From Arthrinium phaeospermum (lineage: Eukaryota; Ascomycota; Sordariomycetes; Amphisphaeriales; Apiosporaceae): a stretch of 64,000 bases of DNA. Shown here piece by piece: positions 23,602-37,800 of the stretch. Under the pieces are notes generated by a model. The model made no database searches, was not told the origin of the DNA, and saw only the letters and a list, made by a program, of their open reading frames with translations. The first letter of the stretch is position 1. The number at the start of each line of letters is the position of its first letter. Position numbers and translations under genes: made by a program. The DNA lies in NCBI GenBank assembly GCA_006503535.1, contig QYRS01000014.1:186001-250000 (forward strand), given 5' to 3'.

Positions 23602-24563
23602 ATGCATTCATACAACACACTGCCGGGCCCTGTGCGCCTTGACGTTCAAACTGGACAGTTTCTCGACCAGTTGCATTTTCATAGTGCCAACCCCCAAATC
23701 ACCGTCCCCGCGCCCCGGAGACAGCTCAGCCCGAGCCAGGACGAGGAACCCGAGCCCAACCCCAGAGGACCACGATTCCGGTACTGCTACAGCGTGGACG
23801 TCCACTGCACCTCGTCGCTGGCTTCGGTGGCGCTGGCCAGGCCTTTGAGTCCCCACACTCTTTGGATGGTGCAGCATCTCAGCCCCAGACTGGCGAACGT
23901 GCCGCAGCAAGGGACCGCCGGGAACATGGTCGTCACCAAGCTGACGCAGGACCCCGACTCGCCGTTCTCGCTCACCATGGTCACCCAGACGCACCTCTGG
24001 AGCCCCACCTTCGGCGAGCGCCCGCCGGACCAAGACCACGCCTGCCACACGCCCGAGGAGAGGAAAGACGTCGAGAAGGGGGAGGTCGTGGTGGCCTACA
24101 TCCGCATCAGCTTCTACCTGACCTGCGTCAGCCTGCAGCGCTACTTCGAGTGCCGCGCCCGGCCGATGGCCGTCCACACCCCGGACTCGCGCGCCGCCCT
24201 CCCCGACCGACTGCCGGAGCGCCGCGGCGAGGCCGACGACGCGACGGGCGCCCGCGACATCTTGGAGGGTGGAGCGAGCGCGTGCCGGCGACGCAGTTTC
24301 GGGGCGGCCTCGTGCCGGCCGTCAAGCACACGCTGCGCAACATGGCGTGCCGGGCGCTGGAAACGAACTCGGACGGGAGCGCCACCAGCAGCGAGAGGCG
24401 GCTGGGCCCGATGGAGACGCGGGCTTGGGCGGATGTGCTGCCCGACTTGGAGGACGCCGTCCGGGCGCTCGACGAGGGGGTGGTGCTTCGGGCTCTCACC
24501 GGCGCGATGGGGCGGATCCGCGAGGGTTGTGGGGAGTACGAGAGGGTCAAGGCCGAGGCTTGA
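23602..24563 (+). CDS. Unknown protein, one frameshift; shares motifs with the 15.6-kb gene
   Basis: Starts MHSYNTLPGPVRLDVQTGQF and reads well to about 24265 (YCYSVDVHCTSSLASVALAR, FSLTMVTQTHLWSPTFGE, GEVVVAYIRISFYLTCVSLQ). One missing base at a GGG run then moves it to the frame of WSERVPATQFRGGLVPAVKH, LPDLEDAVRALDEGVVLRAL and a stop at 24563; about 320 residues. Without correction the first frame runs on to 24591 with a low-complexity Arg-rich end. It appears soluble, with no signal peptide. The GGLVPAVKHTLRNM segment and the preceding beta-strand motifs resemble the gene at 15.6 kb, so the two probably form one unnamed family. It ends only 57 bp before the left inverted repeat of the AT-rich block yet shows no RIP. 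Confidence 0.55.
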
Positions 24564-24620
24564 AGCAGTGGGCAGGAAGAATAGCAGATAGATTATGTGA
24601 TACAGAGACGAATTACACCT

Positions 24621-24660
24621 TAAAGTAAAATACCAGGCCACCGTCACCCCCTAGCCATCG
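24621..24660 (+). repeat. Left terminal inverted repeat of the 25-kb AT-rich block
   Basis: Forty bases here match the reverse complement of 49676-49715 at 31 positions, including CAGGCCACCGT exactly. Eight of the nine differences are C/T or G/A transitions, as RIP would make. It lies exactly where composition switches from GC-rich genes to AT-rich DNA. Confidence 0.85.
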
Positions 24661-26438
24661 GCACCCCCCTTTTAGATGTATCGATCCCTTATTACTAAAC
24701 TTTTAATATATATAAAGGGGTTAATCTTTATTCGTTTAATAAGTTAAATATATTAATTTTTTTCTTTTTTTCCTTTTTTATTTATTAAAATATCTGTTTA
24801 AAAGAAACGTATCGAGGCTACGATTTATAATATTTTAAGCGGGAAATTTTAAGCTTAAGCGGTTTAAAATTATTTTATTCTTTATAATATTTTTAAAAAC
24901 CGGTTTTTAAGTTATTACTCTCAAATCGAAGTTAATTAAAAGATATAATTTTTTACTTTTAATAAAAATCTTTCTTCGTTAATTAAACCTTTTTTTAAAT
25001 TAATTTAAATTTCGTACCGATTTATATAATATTTAAATTTTACGTTTAAAAGTTTTTTTTATTAAAGAACTCGATTATTATATCGATAAATATTAAGTAA
25101 CTTATTTTTTAAACGTTATTTTTTATTAAAAGTTTAAAAGTTATCGCGATAAACTTTCGACGTTTTAATATATATTAAACGAAGTTATATAAAAATTTTT
25201 TAACTGTTTTAATTACCTTTTTTATTCGAAAAATACCTTTTCGCTATTAATAAAACGTCGACGAAATCGATACTTTTATAATTTTAAATAAAAACTTTTT
25301 CGTTATTAAATTAATTAAATATAAAAATTTAATAAAAAATAATAACGTTAATTAAAAATAAATAATAATAATTAAAGCGGTTAATATAATAAGCTGTGTT
25401 ATTTTATTATTAATTATATTTAAAAACTTTTCGATTTAATAATAATAATTTTTTATCGATAATAATAAAATTAATTATTTATATAAAAGTTAAGTTTTTA
25501 AAGCTTTTTTAAAAAATTAAACCTTTAAGTTTATTATATTTATATAATTTAAAGATATATTTTTTTTAAAAACGAAACTTAAAAAGGAGGATTAATAAAA
25601 AATCCTCGTTTTAAACAGTTATAAAAATTATACTTAAAAAGAATTTATAACGACGTATTTAAAAAATAAAATATAATTTATATAAACCTTTTTATAATTT
25701 TTATATCTTTTAACCGCTTAATATAAAATTTTTCGAAATATTAAAAAAGAGGTTTTAATAAGAATTTAATAAAACGTATATAATAATAAATAATAATATA
25801 TAAAAAAAAAAACTTTTTTTAAATATAAACAACGGTTTATAATAATATTTTAAAATAAAAATTATTTTTATAAAATAATTAAATATAAATTTATACTCGA
25901 TTCTTAACGAGTATAATTTTTAAATCTAACTAGCGTATTATAAGGGCATTGTTTAATAGACTACGGTGATAATAGTAAAGGCTATTATTTTTTTACTATT
26001 TTAAACTTTCCCTTATATCGCCGCGATTAATAATAAAATCGCTAGATATAAAGCGCTAAATGCTAAACGCTAAGCGTTAATAGTAGAGGCCGTCGCTATA
26101 CTTATTATTATTAATACTATTATTAATTAACACTATTACTTAATTATTAATTAACTTTATAAGTAATATTATTAAAAAAATAACGATTATTATAAAGGAT
26201 TATACGCCGCGATAATATAATTTAAATAATCGCTTAATCTTTAATTTTTATATAATTATAATTAAAATGTTTATTTAATGTAATAAAATGTAAAAACCTA
26301 ATAAAACCTATTCTTTTAATACTTAATTATATATTTACCTTAATATTTAAATCTCACGATATCGATTTAACTTTAAAAGAAGCGTATATATTTTATTAAT
26401 TTAAAAAAGCGAAAAGAAATAATTAATTAAAATATTTA

Positions 26439-26513
26439 TAATAATAACAATAATAATAATAATAGCGGCGGCGGCGGTGACGATAACAATAATAATAATA
26501 ATAATAATAATAA
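26439..26513. repeat. Trinucleotide microsatellite (AAT) around (GCG)
   Basis: Runs of AAT/ATA flank about four GCG units (26465-26477) and a short GACGATAACAAT link. It is one of very few G-rich stretches in the block. Confidence 0.85.
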
Positions 26514-28786
26514 AATAATTATCGAAGTTATAATTAACCTTAACGAGCTTTATTTTATAAGATTAATAGCTTAATATTATTAATACTTTTATATTATTAA
26601 AACTTATATTATATATTTTAACATATATATTTATTTTAACTATTTTATAAATATAAATAAAGATTATCTAAAGCTTTTATTTAATTTAATTAATTTTTTT
26701 ACTTAATAAAACTTAAACTTAAATTTTATTACGAAACCTATTATTAATATCGACATTTTTAAAATTAAAATATAATAGGTTAAATATTCTATTATATCTT
26801 AATATTAATAAATGTAAATATATTTTATACGAATATTTAATCTTAATAAGCTATTACTATTACTGTATTTACGAAAACGATATATATAATATATATTAAA
26901 GTGTATTCGATTAAATATAATATTAAGAAAATCTTTTTACTATTATTTAATCCGGAGTTTAAAAAAAGAGAAAATAAAGAAATATAAATAATAAAAGATT
27001 AAATTAGCCTCTTAGGATCAACAGTTTAAAATAAGGAAAATAAGTTATAAAACGAAAATAAAAAAGGCTTAAAAATTATTAAAAATTATAATAAAAATAA
27101 CGACTTTAAAGATATCGATTCGAATTTAAACGATATAAATAGCGTTAGTGAATAAAGGGAAAATACGATAATTAAAATTGCTAATACTATTTCTTTTAAT
27201 TTATAAAGCGCCTTTATATTTAATACGGATATATTTTATATTTATTAATTTATTTAAAGAGTTATTTAATTAATTAATATAAAATATCGCGAATATTTTA
27301 TATAAGTTTAAACTTCACTTAAATAAATATAGGTTTTATTATAAAAGCGATTTTATAAACTTTAAGTTAATATCGAAATTAATAATTTATTAGCCTCGGT
27401 ATAAATAACTTATATAATAAGTTAAAAATAAAAAAGAGTTTTAATAATTAAATAAAATAATTAATTTAATAAAAAGTTAGCTAAATAGCTCGGCTAAATA
27501 CCCAGGGTAATTATATAATAATTTAAGAAGTAGAAATTAAAAAAGCGAGTTATTAAGGAAATAAAGAAAAGAAAGAATATAACTTAATATCGGTAGAAAT
27601 ACGCGATTTATATAATATTTAATAGATATTATAAATATTTTATATAATAATTATATATAATAAAGAATAATCGATTTTTATTTAACGTTTAAAATTAAAT
27701 TAATTTATAAAATTTTAATATATAATATCTTAGCTTAATATATTATATACTTAACTATATAATAATTAATTAATTTCGTTTTAATAAAATATATATTAAT
27801 TATTTATTTTAATTAAATATTTAAATATATAATATTCGTAATTTATTATTAATATTAGATTTAAAAACTTATAAAATAGTAACTATTTTTAAAACTATAT
27901 TATAAAGTTTAGCTTTTATATAATTATTTATTTATATATTTAATAACTAATCTTACGTTATAAATTTATTATATTTTTAAAGATATATACTTAATTATTA
28001 TTATAAAATAGACTTATTTTAATTTAAATTTAAGTTTAAAAAGTTATTTAATATTTTACTTAAGAATTTATTTTTATATAAATATTTTTAAATTAATTAA
28101 AAAAGGTAAAATATAACTTTATTATATTATATATAATATTATATTCTTTTTACTTTATTATTATTTTAATAGGATATTAAAAAAAAATAGTTTAATTCTT
28201 TAAATATAAAGTTTTTCTTTATTATATTTAATTTAAAACTTAGTATAATATTAAATAACTTTTTAATAATAATAAAAACGTTTTTAATTAAAACCTCTTA
28301 AGTATTTTATATTAATTTTAATTTTATAAATAAAACCTTTTAAGTATTATTTAACGTATTAAATATTTTAATTTAAATTTTTATATATTAATAATCCTTT
28401 TTAATTTTTTTATTACTATACCTTTATACTTTTAAAAAAGTAACTTAAAATATATATAATTTACTTTAATAATCTTTTAAACCGTTATTTTATTTAAGCC
28501 TTCTTTTTAAAGAATATTATAATAACTTTTTAATTATTTCGCCTTTATAATATTAATTTAACTTTATATTTAAACGTATTAATATTATAATTTTTAAACG
28601 TTAATAACTAATATTTTTATTATTTATTTATTATAATTATATTCTTTATTAATTATTAAATTATATTAAATTTAAACCTTTTAATTATAAATATATTTAA
28701 AATAAAACTATTAAGCCGTTTTTTATTTAATTATATATTTTACGAGTAAATACGCTATTTAATATAAAAATATAAAACTAATACCT

Positions 28787-28896
28787 TTAATAAAACTTAC
28801 CTCCTTAATAAGGTTTACCTTTTTAATAAAATTTATTTTTTTAATAAAACCTATTTTTTTAACGGAATTTATTTTTTAAATAAAATTTATTTATTT
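28787..28896. repeat. Minisatellite, 18-bp unit, about six copies
   Basis: Units beginning TTAATAA recur every 18 bp at 28787, 28805, 28823 and 28841, then two looser copies. Copies differ mostly by transitions. A period of 18 (six codons) suggests the relic of a repeated peptide in a now RIPped gene. Confidence 0.75.
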
Positions 28897-31800
28897 AATA
28901 ATACTTTTATTTTATTTTATAAAACTCGCGCTTCGCTTAATAAGATTTATAATTTACTTAATAGAATTATAATAAAGAGCTATATTAATTTTTAAATTAA
29001 AAGTTTTTATAAAATTATATTTAATTTATATTATAAAATTTTTATAAAAGATATAAATATTATTATATTAATTTAATTAAGTTTAATTAATATATAAAAT
29101 AATAATCGTTATTTTATAATTAATTTATTTTTATAAATAATATCGATATATAAGTTATTAATTTTATTAACGGATTTAACAAATTTAAAAGCTCGGTAAA
29201 AATAGTAATAAAGGTATTAAAACGTTTAAAAAATTAAGGTTATAATATTATAAAAAGAATAATATTATAATTTATAAATAAAATATAATTTAACGTTCTT
29301 ATATAAATTTTATTTTTATAAATTTCTTATTAACGTTTTATAAAAATCGTTTATATATTAATTATAAAAATAAAAATATTCGTAATTATTAATTAATAAG
29401 CTTTAAAATAATTATTATCTTTTCTTTTTATAATTATTTATTATAATAAATTTAAAAAAGGTTAAAATTATAAAAAATACCTTATATTTATAACCTTTTT
29501 AATTTATTATATTTTTTTTATAATTTATAAAGTTTTTATATTTTAATATTAATAAAAAAATATAGCTTATTATTTAATATAAAATAGTTTTTAAAATATT
29601 TTAAACCTTTACGTTTATATTAATTATATAAAAAATAACTTTATTTTAATTTAAAAATAAACAATATAAATAAGAATATTTTTAAGGATATATAATATTA
29701 AATTAATATTTAATGAAACGTTCGCTATCGCTTATATTAAATAAAAAGAAAATATTTAATATATTTAATATTTCGCTTTAAATATTATATATTTAATAAA
29801 TACTATAAATAATAAGAAAGCGTATTAATAATTACTTTTTAAAAGTCGTAATTATTTAAAAATGCGAAGTTTAATAGTTATATTATATTATTAAAGATAA
29901 TAAATAACTTTTTATAAAAGTAATAATTATATATTTTAAATTACCTTTTTATTTTATATTTAAATTTATTTTATTTAAAATATATAAAGTTAATTATAAA
30001 GCTATTTATTTCATTTAATATAATTATTTTTATTTTAACCTTAATATTTACTTTACTACCGCTAATAATTATAATATTAAAAATATTATTTAGTTTTTTT
30101 AAGTTTAATAAAAGCTTAAACGTTAAATTTTTTATTTATATAAAAAGGTATAAGCGTATATTATATAATATTCTATAAATTTATTTTTAAATATTATATT
30201 AAAATTTTTAAGTATATTTATTAAAGATTTTTATAAACCGTTATTAAATATAAAAATAAAGCTTAAATTTTAATTAATAAACCTTTTTTAAAACTTTTTA
30301 ATAATATAAAGCGTTTTTAAATCGTTAAATATTTAACCGATTTATAATTATATAATATATATATATATAAATTTAAAGTATATTAATATAAAAATTATTA
30401 ATAACGCCTTTAATATATAAAATATAACGATTCGCTTATTCTACCTTTTAAAATTTATTATTTTTTTATTTTTTCGCATTTTTTTACGCGCTTTTTATTA
30501 ATTAAACCCGAAATTTATTTACTTTTAAACTTATTAAAAACTTATTTAATATATATATAATTTTATATTAAAATATATATTAATTATTAAAATATAATAA
30601 GAAATAAATTATAAAGTTTTAACCGTTAATATATAATTATTTATTAATAAAGTTATATAATATAAATTTATAAAAGAAATAATATACTTTATTAAAGAAT
30701 TTAATTTATTTTTTTTATAAATTCTTACTTATTTTATAAGCGAAATAAAAAATTAATCGTTATATTAAAACTTTTTAATATAATTTAAAGTAAGAAAATT
30801 CGAAAAAAGCGGGTACGAGCGTATTAAAAAAGTTAATTTATTTTAATAAATTATTTTAAAAACGTTTTATTAAATAAATATTAATTTTTATTAATATAAT
30901 CGGTTATATTCGTTAAGGTTATTTAATAATTTATTTATTTACAATTTAATTAATATAAACAAGTTATTTCAAATATATATAAAAATTATATAAAATCGTG
31001 TAAATTAAACGGCTTTAATATATTTTTTAAAAATATAATAAAATTATTATAATATATAATATAATAAATATTAATATAATTTATTTTTATATAATTATTA
31101 TCGATATAATTATAATTAATTTTTTAAATAAAGTTTTATTTTTAATAAAAATTATTTTTTTTAAATTTTATATTAGCCGTTTAAATTATATTTTTATATT
31201 ATATAATATTTAATCGTATATAATTTTAAATATTAACGAATATAATAAATTAAGCGTTATATAAAATTAAAAAAATTTTAAGTTTTTTATAAAAATAATA
31301 TTTTTATCGATATAAATTTTAAATTAAGTATTATATAAGAAATTTTTTTATAATATAAATAAAATTATTTATAATATATAATCGCCGCCGAAAAGGTATT
31401 AAGAATTTAAAGTGTATAAATATTATTATTAATAAGCGAAATAATTATTATAAATTAAATTATTATAATAAAAAAGAAATATAAATAAAAGAAAAAATAA
31501 TAAAGAGTTATAAAAAGAAATAAATATTTATATATTATTATTAAATATATTTTTTTAGTTTTTTAATTCTTTATTTTTTATAATTTTAACGGCTTTTTAA
31601 TTTTTAAACCTTTTAAATTTTTTATTTCTTATATTTACTTTATATTTTTATTTTAAATTATTTATCTTTTTTTAAATTTTTAATTCTTTATTTTATTTTT
31701 TATTTCTTTTTATAGTTTTAATAATTTTTAAATAAATATATTATTTTAATTAATTTTTAATTATTAATATTTTTTAATTTATAATAATTATAAAATTATA

Positions 31801-34800
31801 TTTATTAAATTAATATAAAATTTAATTTTAATTATAATTTAATCCTTTTTTATAAAGTTTATTTATAATAATTTAATAATTTAAATTTCGATATTTAAAA
31901 TATATAAATAATTATTTATATAATATAAATAATTAATTATTATAATAAAAGATTTTATAATAGAAATATATATATATAAATAATTCTTTATAAAAATAAA
32001 TAATTAATTATAATATAGGTATAGTTTTTATTTAAATAAAAATATATTATTTTTTAATTTATTTTATTAAATTAATTTAAATTATTTTTTTTAAGCTTTT
32101 ATTTAAATTAAATTTTTTAATTTAAATTTAAATTTTTTAATTTTTTTTATATTCCTTTTTAATTTTAACCTCGAAATGAATATTTTATATCTTATTTATT
32201 TATTTTTTTATTTTATTTTATTAATTTATTTATTAATTCTTTTATTAATATACCTAAGTTTAAATTTTAATTTAATAAATAATTTAAAATATTATATAAA
32301 TAATAATAAATTTTTATTAAATAAAAAATACTTTTTTATTAAAAATAACGAGATTTATTATTATTATAATTACGATATTTATTTTATTATTAAATATAAT
32401 TATTTATATTATTTTAATATTAAATAATAATAAATTTATTTCTTTAAAGATAACTTCGATTTCCCTTTTTATATAAAAATATTATAAATTTTATTTTTTT
32501 TATACCTTACCTTATTAATATTATAAATAAATAAATATCCCGTTTTTTTATATATTATATTAATTAAATACTTATATTAAAAAAATTTATTTTATAAAAT
32601 ATAATAAAGCGTATAATATATAAGTACCTAATTATTATACCTTTATTATAAATATTTTTTATATTAATATTATATAAGGCTTTTTTTTATTAGCTTTTTT
32701 ATTAATTAAAAAGATGGTAATTTTAAACCCGTTAATTAATATAGAAAATAACGTTTTATTTATAATAAATTTCTCGGTTTATTTAAATCGCTCGCTATTA
32801 ATTATATAAGTTATAAAATATAATCTTTACGCGTTTAAAATTAATTTTATTAAAGGCGAGTTTTTAAATAATAATAATAATTTAAGCGTAATAAATAAGG
32901 TTATATTATTCGTTTTTATTATAACGCTTACTTATTATTAATTTATAATTAATTTTTATATCCTTTTATAATATAAATTTTATACCCTTTTTTAAACTTT
33001 AAAGAAAATTTATTCTTATAATACCTATCGTTTTAAATTTATTTTTAAATTTTTATTAATATTAATAATATTAATAATATTTTTAAATTTTTTTATAATA
33101 TTAATAAAAATAACGCGTAATCGGCGAAGCGTTAAAGGAATTAATTAATTATTATTAATAAATATTTTATAATATTTATAAGTTTATTAATTAAATAATT
33201 ATTAATTAATACGTAATTTTTATTATTTAATAATTAATATTAAGGGGTTTATATTTATTTAAATATTATTAAAGATTATATTAATATTTATTTAAGTTAA
33301 AATAATAAATAATAGTTATAAATATTTAATATAATATATATTTAATTTATTTTAATTTATACTTAATTTAATTAATAAATTAATAAAATATATTCTATTT
33401 AATTAATTTATATTTTTAATTAATTTAATGTTTTTATTTAAGTTAAATAAATAATAAATAATATTAATTATTAATTTATTTAATAAATAGCCGATATTTA
33501 ATATATATTATTTTAATTAATTATATTATTTTTAAATTATTATATATATAAATATATATTTTATAAAACTTTTAAATACGATTTTTATTATTATATAATA
33601 TAATGTTTAAGTTATATCTTTAATTAAATTTTTATAATTATAATTTATATTTTTTATTTAAATATATAATTTTATTTTAAATATATTTAATTTATTTTAT
33701 TAATATCGCTATTATTAATAATTAATATAATCGATTTTATTATTTTATTTATATCGTTTATATTATTTTAAAACTTTATTTCGCCGGTTAAAAAATTTAT
33801 TTAATTTATTTTTTATAATTTTATTATTTTAAAGTTAATATTTTTTAAAATTAAATATTATATTTATTAATAAAATATAATAATTAAAGAATTTATATTT
33901 TTATTTATATTTAATATAAAAGTTTTTAAATTAAAATATATTATTATTTTAAATAGTATTATAATAATAAAACGATTATTATTTAATAATATAATTAAAT
34001 ATTTAAATTTAAATAATTATAGAAACGGGGCGTTATTTATTATTAAAGTATATATTTTTTAAAAATTAAAATTTATTTTTAATTAGGATTTTATTTTTTT
34101 ATTAATTATATTAATATTATATTATTTATAATTTTTATTTTATATAATTTATTTAAAAGTTAAAATTTTATTAATTATATTATTATATTTAAATATTTAA
34201 TATATTAAAGTTTATTTTTTTATATTAAAAAATATATAAATAAAATACCTTTTTTATAAAAGTATAAATAAATTATTTAAATTATTAATATTTTTTATTT
34301 TATATATTTAAGGTATTATTTATTATAATATTTAAGTTTTAAATTATTTAATAAATAAAGATTTAAATTTAAAGATTATCGATTTTAAAAGCTTATTAAT
34401 TAATAGGTTAAAGTTTAAAATCGATATAAATATATTATTTAAATTTATATATAATTAATAATATTATATTTATATTAAATAATATTTTTTTATAAAGTTA
34501 ATTCTTTATTTATTTTTATAAAAAAAGTATTTTAAAAAGAATTAAATTATAAAGCTATAACGTTAAAGTTTTAAATTAATAAATTTTTTAACCTAATAAA
34601 TATACCTTATATAAAAATTATTATATATATTAAAAATTAAAAGTTTAAATAAAAATAGTTTATAATACGTTAATAAAAACGGAAATAATATTTATAAAAT
34701 GAGTTAATTTATAATAAAAAAATAAAAATTAAAAATATATTAAATAAATATAAATTAATTATTTTATTAATTAATTAAAAGTAATTTAATATTTAAATTA

Positions 34801-37800
34801 TTTAATATAATATTTTTTAATTTTTAATATTATTTAAATATATAAATAGATTTAAATAATTAGTTTTAATAAATAAATTTATTTTTTAAAATACTTTTAA
34901 ATTAAGTTATTATATATAAGGTATTTTTAACTTCTTTTAATTAATATTTTAAATTTAACTTTTTTAAAGTTAATATATATAATTTTATATTTTTATAAAC
35001 GAGTATTTAATTAATAACTTTTATTTTTTATTATAAATAATATTATATTTAATAAATTTATATATATAATATAGATTTTATATTTTTATTTATTTAAATA
35101 ATATTAATATTATTATTAATAATAAATGATATAATATTTTTATTTAATATATTTATTATAGTTTTAATAAAATAAATTAAAAGCTATAATTCTTAAAATA
35201 TTTATTAATTAATTATATTAAAAGGGTAAGTTTTTTAAAAGGAAAAAGATTAAATTAATAATTTTTATTAATATAAAAATATATAAATAAGAAAATAAAA
35301 TTTTTAAAAAATAATTAATAAAAGCTCGGCTTTTTAAATAAATATTAAGTTAATTATAACTTATTGTTATATAATACCCAATTAAATTAAAAAGGGAGGT
35401 ATATAAAAATATTAAATTTAATATTTAAAATTAAATAATTATAATAATTAATAATAATAATAATATATATAAATAATATATAAAGTAATTAAAAAAAATA
35501 TTATATTAAAAGTATATATTAAATATTTAAATAACGCTATTAAGAATATATATTAATTAAATATAATTAAATATAAAAATTAATATTAAATATTTTTAAA
35601 TTATTATTAAAAATAGTTAATTATATATATATATATTTATTAATTTTAAAGTTTAAAAAATTATTTAAATAAAATAATTAATCTTAAGCGCGAAATATAT
35701 ATTATATAATTTCGGCGTAGTTTTTTAAATATATTTTATATTTTAATTAAAACTTAAAGTTATAAACTAAATATTTAATTTAAACCTTTAACTTTAAATT
35801 CTATAAATATATTTATATAAAATATTAAATTATTTTTTTTAACGTTATAAATATATAATAGAATTTATTATAATATAAATTATTAAGTGGAATAAATAAC
35901 GCTTTATTTATATATATAAAATATTTTAATAACCTTTTATTAAAACTTTTAATAATAATTAAATCGTAAAGTTATTAATAATAATTAAAAAATAATAATT
36001 TAAAAAGCGATAGGGTTATAAATAATTTATTTAATGATAATATAAAAATAATATATAAAGATTTAAAAACTATTAATTAAAAATTAATAAATAATAATTT
36101 AAAACTAAATTTAAGCGGTAAAAGTATTATATTAATATTTTTAATTTTATTATTAGATTTAATTTTTTAAATTTTATAATATTTAATAATTATTTTTATT
36201 ATTTATATACGCCTTTATAATTACTATTTAATATTTATAATAATAACCTTTTTAAAAACGGCGATTATTTTAATTTATATAAGGTATATAAATTAATAAA
36301 TTTTATAACCTGTATAAATTTATTTAAACGAATATTTTAAATTTTATTATTATTTATAAATTATTATTTAAAATTTTATATAATTTATTTATTTATTTAT
36401 TTTTTTTAAATATATATTAATTTATTTTATAAAGTTTAATAAAATATATATTAATTTTTAAATAAAGGTTATAATAAAGTTCGTTTATTTTTAAAAGTTA
36501 TTTAAATTATTTAATTTATTTTATAATTTTAAAATTATATTATAAAGCGGTTAATTATTTAGCGGTTAATTTAATAAGTTAACACTCGTTTTAAAATTAT
36601 TTATAATTAATAGCCTTTTAAACGATATTTTTTTATAGCTTTTTATTTTAAATATATATTTAAAGGTTAATATAAATTATATAATTAAAATAATTAATTT
36701 AAAAAATATTAAAATTAAATATATAATTTATAATTAAGTTTTATAATATTTTATTAATATTTATTATTTTAATTAATATAATAATATAATAATAAAATAT
36801 TTATTCTTTATATAATAATAAAAGAAATATAAATATATAAATAAAATATAATTATAAAATAATTTATATATAAATTATATAATATATTATAAAAATTATT
36901 AAATTAATATAATAAAATTATTTAATTTATATTTAAAATTATAAATAAAGTTTAAAAAAAATAAAATAATATTAATATAATAAAATAAAAAGGGTTTATA
37001 ATATATAATAATATAAAATTAAAAAAGGTAATTTATATATATTAATTTAATTTATTTTATTAATAACTATATAATATAAATATAATTAATAATTATAAAT
37101 TAAACCGTCTTATAAAAAATATTAATCTATTATTATATTAAAAAAATATTATATAAAATTTATTACTTTTTATATAATAAATTAAATCGAGTAAATATAT
37201 AAACTAATTAATTATATAATAACTAATTAATAATAAATCGATAATAATATATTTATTAAAAATTACTCGCTAATTTCGACCCTCTCAATTTCATTTCCCG
37301 CCTATCGACGCTTCGATATTATCTATTTTATTATTTTATTATAATAAATTTTTAAATAATAATTAAAAATTAATATAACCTCCTCCTCTATATTATACGG
37401 CCTTTTTTAATTTTATAAAAACGTAATATCCGTTATTAAAATCGTAAAAAAATCGGTTATCGTTTTTCCCGATTTCTTTTTTCGTTTTTATTTTTTATTA
37501 AATAATAAAAAAAAAATATAAATATAAAATTATTTTTATTTTAATTTTTAAAATATTATATTATTAATAATTTTAATGATATTAAAATATTTTAATTTTA
37601 ACGAATTAATAAATTTAATAAAATATTCCGATTTTAAAACGTTATAATATATAATTAATAAAATAACCTTTTTAAAATTATTAAAAACGTTTTTTATAAA
37701 TATACAATATAACGTCGTTATTAATATTAATATCTATTATAATATATAAATAAATATTAAAACTTAAATAATTATATATATTTAATAATATATAAAAAAT

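Noticed and set aside
24619..24624. TTAA at the left inverted repeat, as in piggyBac targets
   Set aside because: The right end has CTTACC and no TTAA.
32176..32427. 83-codon open frame inside the AT-rich block
   Set aside because: Composed almost only of Ile, Leu, Tyr, Asn, Phe and Lys codons. Such frames arise by chance in A/T-only DNA.
36781..36880. Simple AT dinucleotide and ATA runs across the block as possible centromere or origin sequence
   Set aside because: Explained by RIP composition. A centromere would need chromatin data, and the block has discrete inverted ends.
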